From positions 1 through 36,034 of the forward strand of contig URVC01000047.1 of NCBI GenBank assembly GCA_900551245.1: 36,034 bases of DNA. Direction: 5' to 3'. Source of the DNA: an uncultured bacterium. GTDB lineage: Bacteria; Verrucomicrobiota; Lentisphaeria; Victivallales; Victivallaceae. Made by a program: the position numbers and the translations under genes. Below the pieces are notes generated by a model. The model had not been told where the DNA came from. It made no database searches and saw only the letters and a list, made by a program, of their open reading frames with translations. Of this stretch, positions 32,280 through 36,034 are shown piece after piece; within the stretch, counting starts at the first letter, position 1; each line of letters starts with the position of its first letter.

Positions 32280-34991
32280 ATGATTCTCCAGTCTCCGATC
32301 ATTCACCATGTGGATCTTCTGCTTGTCGGCGGCACTCTCCGCGCCGTCGCGACGGCATGGAAACTCAAACAGCAGGGGTTCCGGGTTTTCTGCATTACTC
32401 CATTCAGTTATTTTGGCGAGGATCTCTGCTCGACCCTCGATCTTTTTGCCCCGAAGGGCAGGGAATATCGCGAACTCTTCGGGACTGGCGACAGTTTGCT
32501 GCCGATGAAGATCAAACACACTCTCGACCGGAAATTCATCGACGCGGGGATCGACTATCTTTTTCAAACTCATCCCGTTCAGATTGTGTATGACAGGAAC
32601 GGGATTCCCGCCGGAATGCTTGTGGCGAACCGGAGCGGGTTTCAGATCATTGCGGCGAAAGTGATTCTGGATGCGACGGACCGCTCGCTGGTTCTGCGTC
32701 TCGCCGGTGCTCCATTCCTGCCGTTTCAGCCGGGAGTTTACCCGGTCGATCTGAATGTCATCGGGGAGGTCGCCTGCCGTCCCGACCTGTGGATCCATCC
32801 CTGTGAGGGGACGGTTGCCGACGGCGGGAAAGAGTATCCGGTGGTCCGGGTTACGAAAGAGATCGAATTCCGGGAGAACTCGCCAGCCGCTCTCGCCAGA
32901 GCCGCCGTGGCGATCCGGCGCGCCGTGTGGCATCCGGATACCGTGGAAATCGCTGATCGCTGCCGGTTCCATCTCGGCGACGGTCTCGCGGAGTGCTATC
33001 GGCCAACGCCGGCCTGCCCGATTGCGGAGGCCGCCAGGAGCAGCGTGGAGGAGATTGCGGAACTGCTCAAACAGTGCAGACCGGGAAAACCGGAGTGTTT
33101 TCACGCCCGATCGCGAAATGGGGCGTACGACATTGTTCGAAAAGATAAATTTTTCCGGTTTCAGGATTGCGAGACGGTTGATTTTGATCTCAACACGCTT
33201 CCGGAACTGGCAAACTGCGACGTCCTGGTCGCCGGCGGAGGAACCGGCGGCGCCGCCGCCGCAATCAGCGCGGCGCGAGCCGGTGCGGAAACGATCTGCA
33301 CGGAGACTCTGGATGTTCTCGGCGGCACCTGCACCGCCGGCCGCATCGGGACCTACTGGTTCGGAAACCGGGTCGGCTTTACAAAGGAGATGGATCAGGG
33401 AATTTTCCGTATGGGCGACCACCCCGACTTCGATGTGGAACGCGGGCAGACCAACACGCAGTGGAAACGCCAGTGGCTTCTGGAGCAGGCGGATGACGCC
33501 GGTGTCCTGCTGCTTTTCGAAACCATGGTCGTCGCAGCAGCCGTCAAAGAGAACCGGGTCTGCGGCGCGGTGGTCTCCGGTCCGTGCGGAACGGGAATCA
33601 TTTTCGCAAAAGCGGCCGTCGACGCCACCGGGAACGCCGATCTCGCTGCCGCGGCCGGAGCGGAAACTGCTCCGCTGGTTACCGACGAGGTCGCCGTTCA
33701 GGGCGCGGGATTGCCGGAGAGCTCATTGAATGTCAGTTATGCGAATTCCGACTTCACGTTCATCTGCGATTCGGACGTCGTGGATGCCACCAGAGCATTC
33801 ACCATGTCACACGACAAGTTCCGGGACGCATTCGACGGCACGCAACTGCTCGATACGCGGGAACGGCGGCGCATCATAGGGGAGATTGTTCTTCAGCCTC
33901 AGGATTTTTTTGCCAACCGGATGTATGACGACACCATCACCATCGCCATGAGCAACTTCGATACCCATGGATTTATTCTGCATCCGATGTTCATGCTCAA
34001 ACCGACCGAACATCAGCCCTATTATGCCAAAGTCCCCTTCCGTGCACTTCTGCCGCGCGGTCTGGAAGGCATTCTGGTCACGGGGCTCGGAGTCAGTGCT
34101 CATCGCGACTGCATGCCGTTGATCCGCATGCAGCCGGATGTTCAGAATCAGGGGTATGCCGCCGGACTCGCCTGCGCCATGTCTGCCGCGTCGGATACTC
34201 TGTTGCGCGCACTTGATCTGAAACTTCTTCAGCGAAAACTGGTTGACAAGGGGATTTTACCGGAATCCGTTCTTGCCGAGTACGATTCCATCGGTACAAT
34301 CGCGCCTGACGACAGCCACTATGAGCTGGCCTCCATCTTCCTCGACCCGGCAAAGGCCCTGCCGCAGTTGCGTCGGCGGTTCGCGGAAAAACCGGATCTT
34401 CATACCGCCCACATACTGGCGTTTCTCGGGGATTCCTCCGGACGGACGCTTCTGGAGCAGGCAATCGCCTCCCGCGACTGGGATCAAGGTTGGAATTACA
34501 CGGGGATGGGGCAATTCGGTCGCTCCCTCAGTGAACTGGACAGTCTGCTTATGGCGCTTTCGCAGATCGGTGGAGAGGTGGATCTGGTTCTGGATAAACT
34601 CCGGAGTCTGACCTCCGACCATGCATTTTCCCATATTCGCGCGATCAGTATGGCGCTGATGCGTCATCCGGATGCACGGGCTGTTCCGGAACTGGAACGC
34701 CTGCTGGATCTTCCTGGAGTGACGGGACATGCGGTAAGAACTCTGCAGGACGCGCTGGATTCCAACCGGGCGGAACGTAACGACACCTCGGTTCGGAACA
34801 GCCAGCTGAAAGAGCTTTATCTTGCGAAAGCGCTCAAGGCCTGCTGCCCGAATTCCGCGAAGGCGGATGAAATCCTTGCCGCCTATGCCGACGGGATGCA
34901 GGGATATTACGCGCTCTATGCGTTGCAGGGGGAGGGGAGGACTGAGCCGGTGGATTCCGCGGCGTGGCCCGGCCCGGAGGCGGAATGTTGA
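32280..34991 (+). CDS. Large FAD-dependent oxidoreductase with duplicated Rossmann region
   Basis: The 903-residue protein has a second, intact FAD site at about residues 320-350 (CDVLVAGGGTGGAAAAISAA, the GxGGxG-A type) with an acidic residue after it. Further on are DVLGGTCTAGRIGTYW, AAVDATGNADLAAAAG and LVTGLGVSAHRDCMPLIRMQ, as in FAD_oxidored (PF12831) proteins. The N-terminus shows a weaker Rossmann copy (VDLLLVGGTLRAVATAWKLK) and its own ATDRSLVLRLAG segment, so the fold seems duplicated with a decayed first copy. The last 200 residues are helical, HEAT-like (ALPQLRRRF, ALMRHPDARAVPELERLL). Substrate unknown. GAGG precedes ATG 32280. It shares direction with the AraC gene 64 bp on. Confidence 0.85.
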   Translation: MILQSPIIHHVDLLLVGGTLRAVATAWKLKQQGFRVFCITPFSYFGEDLCSTLDLFAPKGREYRELFGTGDSLLPMKIKHTLDRKFIDAGIDYLFQTHPVQIVYDRNGIPAGMLVANRSGFQIIAAKVILDATDRSLVLRLAGAPFLPFQPGVYPVDLNVIGEVACRPDLWIHPCEGTVADGGKEYPVVRVTKEIEFRENSPAALARAAVAIRRAVWHPDTVEIADRCRFHLGDGLAECYRPTPACPIAEAARSSVEEIAELLKQCRPGKPECFHARSRNGAYDIVRKDKFFRFQDCETVDFDLNTLPELANCDVLVAGGGTGGAAAAISAARAGAETICTETLDVLGGTCTAGRIGTYWFGNRVGFTKEMDQGIFRMGDHPDFDVERGQTNTQWKRQWLLEQADDAGVLLLFETMVVAAAVKENRVCGAVVSGPCGTGIIFAKAAVDATGNADLAAAAGAETAPLVTDEVAVQGAGLPESSLNVSYANSDFTFICDSDVVDATRAFTMSHDKFRDAFDGTQLLDTRERRRIIGEIVLQPQDFFANRMYDDTITIAMSNFDTHGFILHPMFMLKPTEHQPYYAKVPFRALLPRGLEGILVTGLGVSAHRDCMPLIRMQPDVQNQGYAAGLACAMSAASDTLLRALDLKLLQRKLVDKGILPESVLAEYDSIGTIAPDDSHYELASIFLDPAKALPQLRRRFAEKPDLHTAHILAFLGDSSGRTLLEQAIASRDWDQGWNYTGMGQFGRSLSELDSLLMALSQIGGEVDLVLDKLRSLTSDHAFSHIRAISMALMRHPDARAVPELERLLDLPGVTGHAVRTLQDALDSNRAERNDTSVRNSQLKELYLAKALKACCPNSAKADEILAAYADGMQGYYALYALQGEGRTEPVDSAAWPGPEAEC

Positions 34992-35055
34992 ACCAGAAAC
35001 GTTCCGGGAGGCTTGTAAAGCAGAAAATCCGGATTACATTTTCGTAAATGCGGCA

Positions 35056-35925
35056 ATGGACGGAAGGACAATGGAAAACTTCAGTTTGCATCTGGATTCT
35101 GCACCTCGGGAAACGAAATTGTTTCCACCGGTGAGTTGTGTTGTATACGACCGGCAGAACCTGCAGACTTCGTTGCCGTTGCATCGAACCAGCATCAACT
35201 TCGGAGTTGTACTCGCCTCCCGGACGGGACGGACCGGTTACCGGATTGGAGATCAGGAGTATGAAGCGGAGGTTCCCGCTTTTGTCTTCACCTGTCCCGG
35301 GCCGGAGTATTGCGCCGTCAATTCCGGACCGGTGGAAAAGTTTTATTTCTCATACTCTTCCGAATACCGGGATTTTTTCCTGGAATTCACCTCCCGGCCG
35401 GAATGTGTTCTGATACCGTTTCGCCGGGACTTCAACCTCACGGAGATTCTGAACGAGATTTTTCATCTGGCCGCCATGATCCGGCATCCGGGGAGCACTG
35501 ACAGACTGGATTTCTGCTGCATGCATCTTGTACAGGAAATGGCTTTGAATCTCCGGGACCGGAAACGTCAGGAATTCCCGTATGCGTCCGAGATCTATCG
35601 GATTGCCTCGTATCTGGACCTCCACTTTGCCGAGCAGCCAGATGTGGAGGCGTTGGCGCGGGAGCACGGGATGTCCTACCGGAATTTTCTCCGTTACTGG
35701 AAAAAACAGTTCCTTGTTCCGCCCGGCGTCTACCTGCGAAGAAAGCAGCTGGACGAAGCGTGTCGACTGCTGGAAGATACGGATTTGAAGATTTATGAAA
35801 TTGCAGCGCGGGCTGGTTTTGTCGATCCCTATTACTTCATACGGGCCTTCCACAAAGAAAAGCGCCTGACCCCCGGGGCATATCGGGCGATGCAGCGAAA
35901 GAGAATACAGTTCTCTGCACAATAA
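35056..35925 (+). CDS. AraC-family transcriptional regulator
   Basis: The 289-residue protein has an N-terminal cupin-like sensor region (about 20-150, with GRTGYRIGDQEYEAEVPAFV) and the C-terminal AraC double helix-turn-helix. The latter contains PDVEALAREHGMSYRNFLRYWKKQF (first HTH) and LKIYEIAARAGFVDPYYFIRAFHKEK (second HTH), quoted here as EALAREHGMSYRNFL and IYEIAARAGFVDPYYFIRAF. It should regulate a sugar gene set, perhaps including the FAD oxidoreductase just upstream. The start is uncertain: ATG 35056 has no ribosome site, and ATG 35071 has GGAAGG only 3 nt away. The longer open frame overlaps the FAD gene and is rejected. Downstream to 36034 no gene is seen. Confidence 0.9.
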   Translation: MDGRTMENFSLHLDSAPRETKLFPPVSCVVYDRQNLQTSLPLHRTSINFGVVLASRTGRTGYRIGDQEYEAEVPAFVFTCPGPEYCAVNSGPVEKFYFSYSSEYRDFFLEFTSRPECVLIPFRRDFNLTEILNEIFHLAAMIRHPGSTDRLDFCCMHLVQEMALNLRDRKRQEFPYASEIYRIASYLDLHFAEQPDVEALAREHGMSYRNFLRYWKKQFLVPPGVYLRRKQLDEACRLLEDTDLKIYEIAARAGFVDPYYFIRAFHKEKRLTPGAYRAMQRKRIQFSAQ

Positions 35926-36034
35926 ATGCGGTTCCGGTGCACTGCAGAGTTGTGGATTTCAAAAATAAAGTATTCAAAACAGTGCCGTCCCATAATTCTT
36001 TGAAATCGTCATTCTAACCACCCTATTTGAGCCT

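Noticed and set aside
34822..35055. Extended N-terminus of the AraC-type protein
   Set aside because: It overlaps the end of the FAD gene in another frame and its sequence is Arg-rich and unlike AraC sensor domains.

Overview
The window looks like chromosome of an anaerobic, moderately GC-rich bacterium, most likely a gut member of the Lentisphaerota (Victivallis-like). This is inferred, not proven. The grounds are a ferredoxin-linked 2-oxoacid oxidoreductase operon, a GH42 glycosidase with LacI- and AraC-type regulators, a large FAD-dependent oxidoreductase, and a pair of secreted proteins built from GLQ/GVQ-type repeats. No rRNA, intact tRNA, CRISPR array or transposase gene was found.

Region 1 (1-2.9 kb) is an accessory recombination module. 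It holds a RecB-like PD-(D/E)XK nuclease (cut by the window edge), a 143-residue partner gene, a BrnT/BrnA toxin-antitoxin pair transcribed divergently from overlapping promoters, and a second-copy-type DNA sliding clamp carrying a long helical tail.

Region 2 (2.9-13.2 kb) is a compact defence operon on the minus strand behind a perfect-consensus sigma70 promoter. Its order is: half-size HsdS, HsdM, full HsdS, DUF3892-like protein, HAD phosphatase, HsdS remnant, SIR2-like protein, HsdR, YgjP/WSS-type metallopeptidase. The DUF3892 and HAD genes are bracketed by an exact 63-bp direct repeat made of the hsdS 3' end. The SIR2-like gene and the hsdS specificity region are clearly more AT-rich than hsdM, which suggests separate acquisition.

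Region 3 (13.2-15.4 kb) is mostly non-coding. It contains a DUF3990-type ADP-ribosyltransferase toxin with its DUF3791-like partner (operator-like palindrome in the promoter), an imperfect palindrome, and a promoter-to-terminator unit of about 220 nt with crossing inverted repeats that may be an undescribed structured RNA.

Region 4 (15.4-36 kb) is ordinary chromosome: an RluA-type pseudouridine synthase, two paralogous secreted repeat proteins, a small membrane protein, an XPB-like helicase overlapping a Bax1/DUF790 nuclease (a repair pair best known from archaea), a VorDB-(A+G) oxidoreductase operon with fused beta and gamma subunits, MoxR, a U32/RlhA-like protein, a LacI regulator divergent from a DapA-family lyase, a GH42 glycosidase, a SpoU/TrmH methyltransferase, a FAD oxidoreductase and an AraC regulator.

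The best candidates for something new are the composite RM/SIR2/HAD/DUF3892 operon with its repeat-bracketed cassette, the candidate RNA near 15 kb, the tailed accessory clamp, and the bacterial XPB-Bax1 pair.
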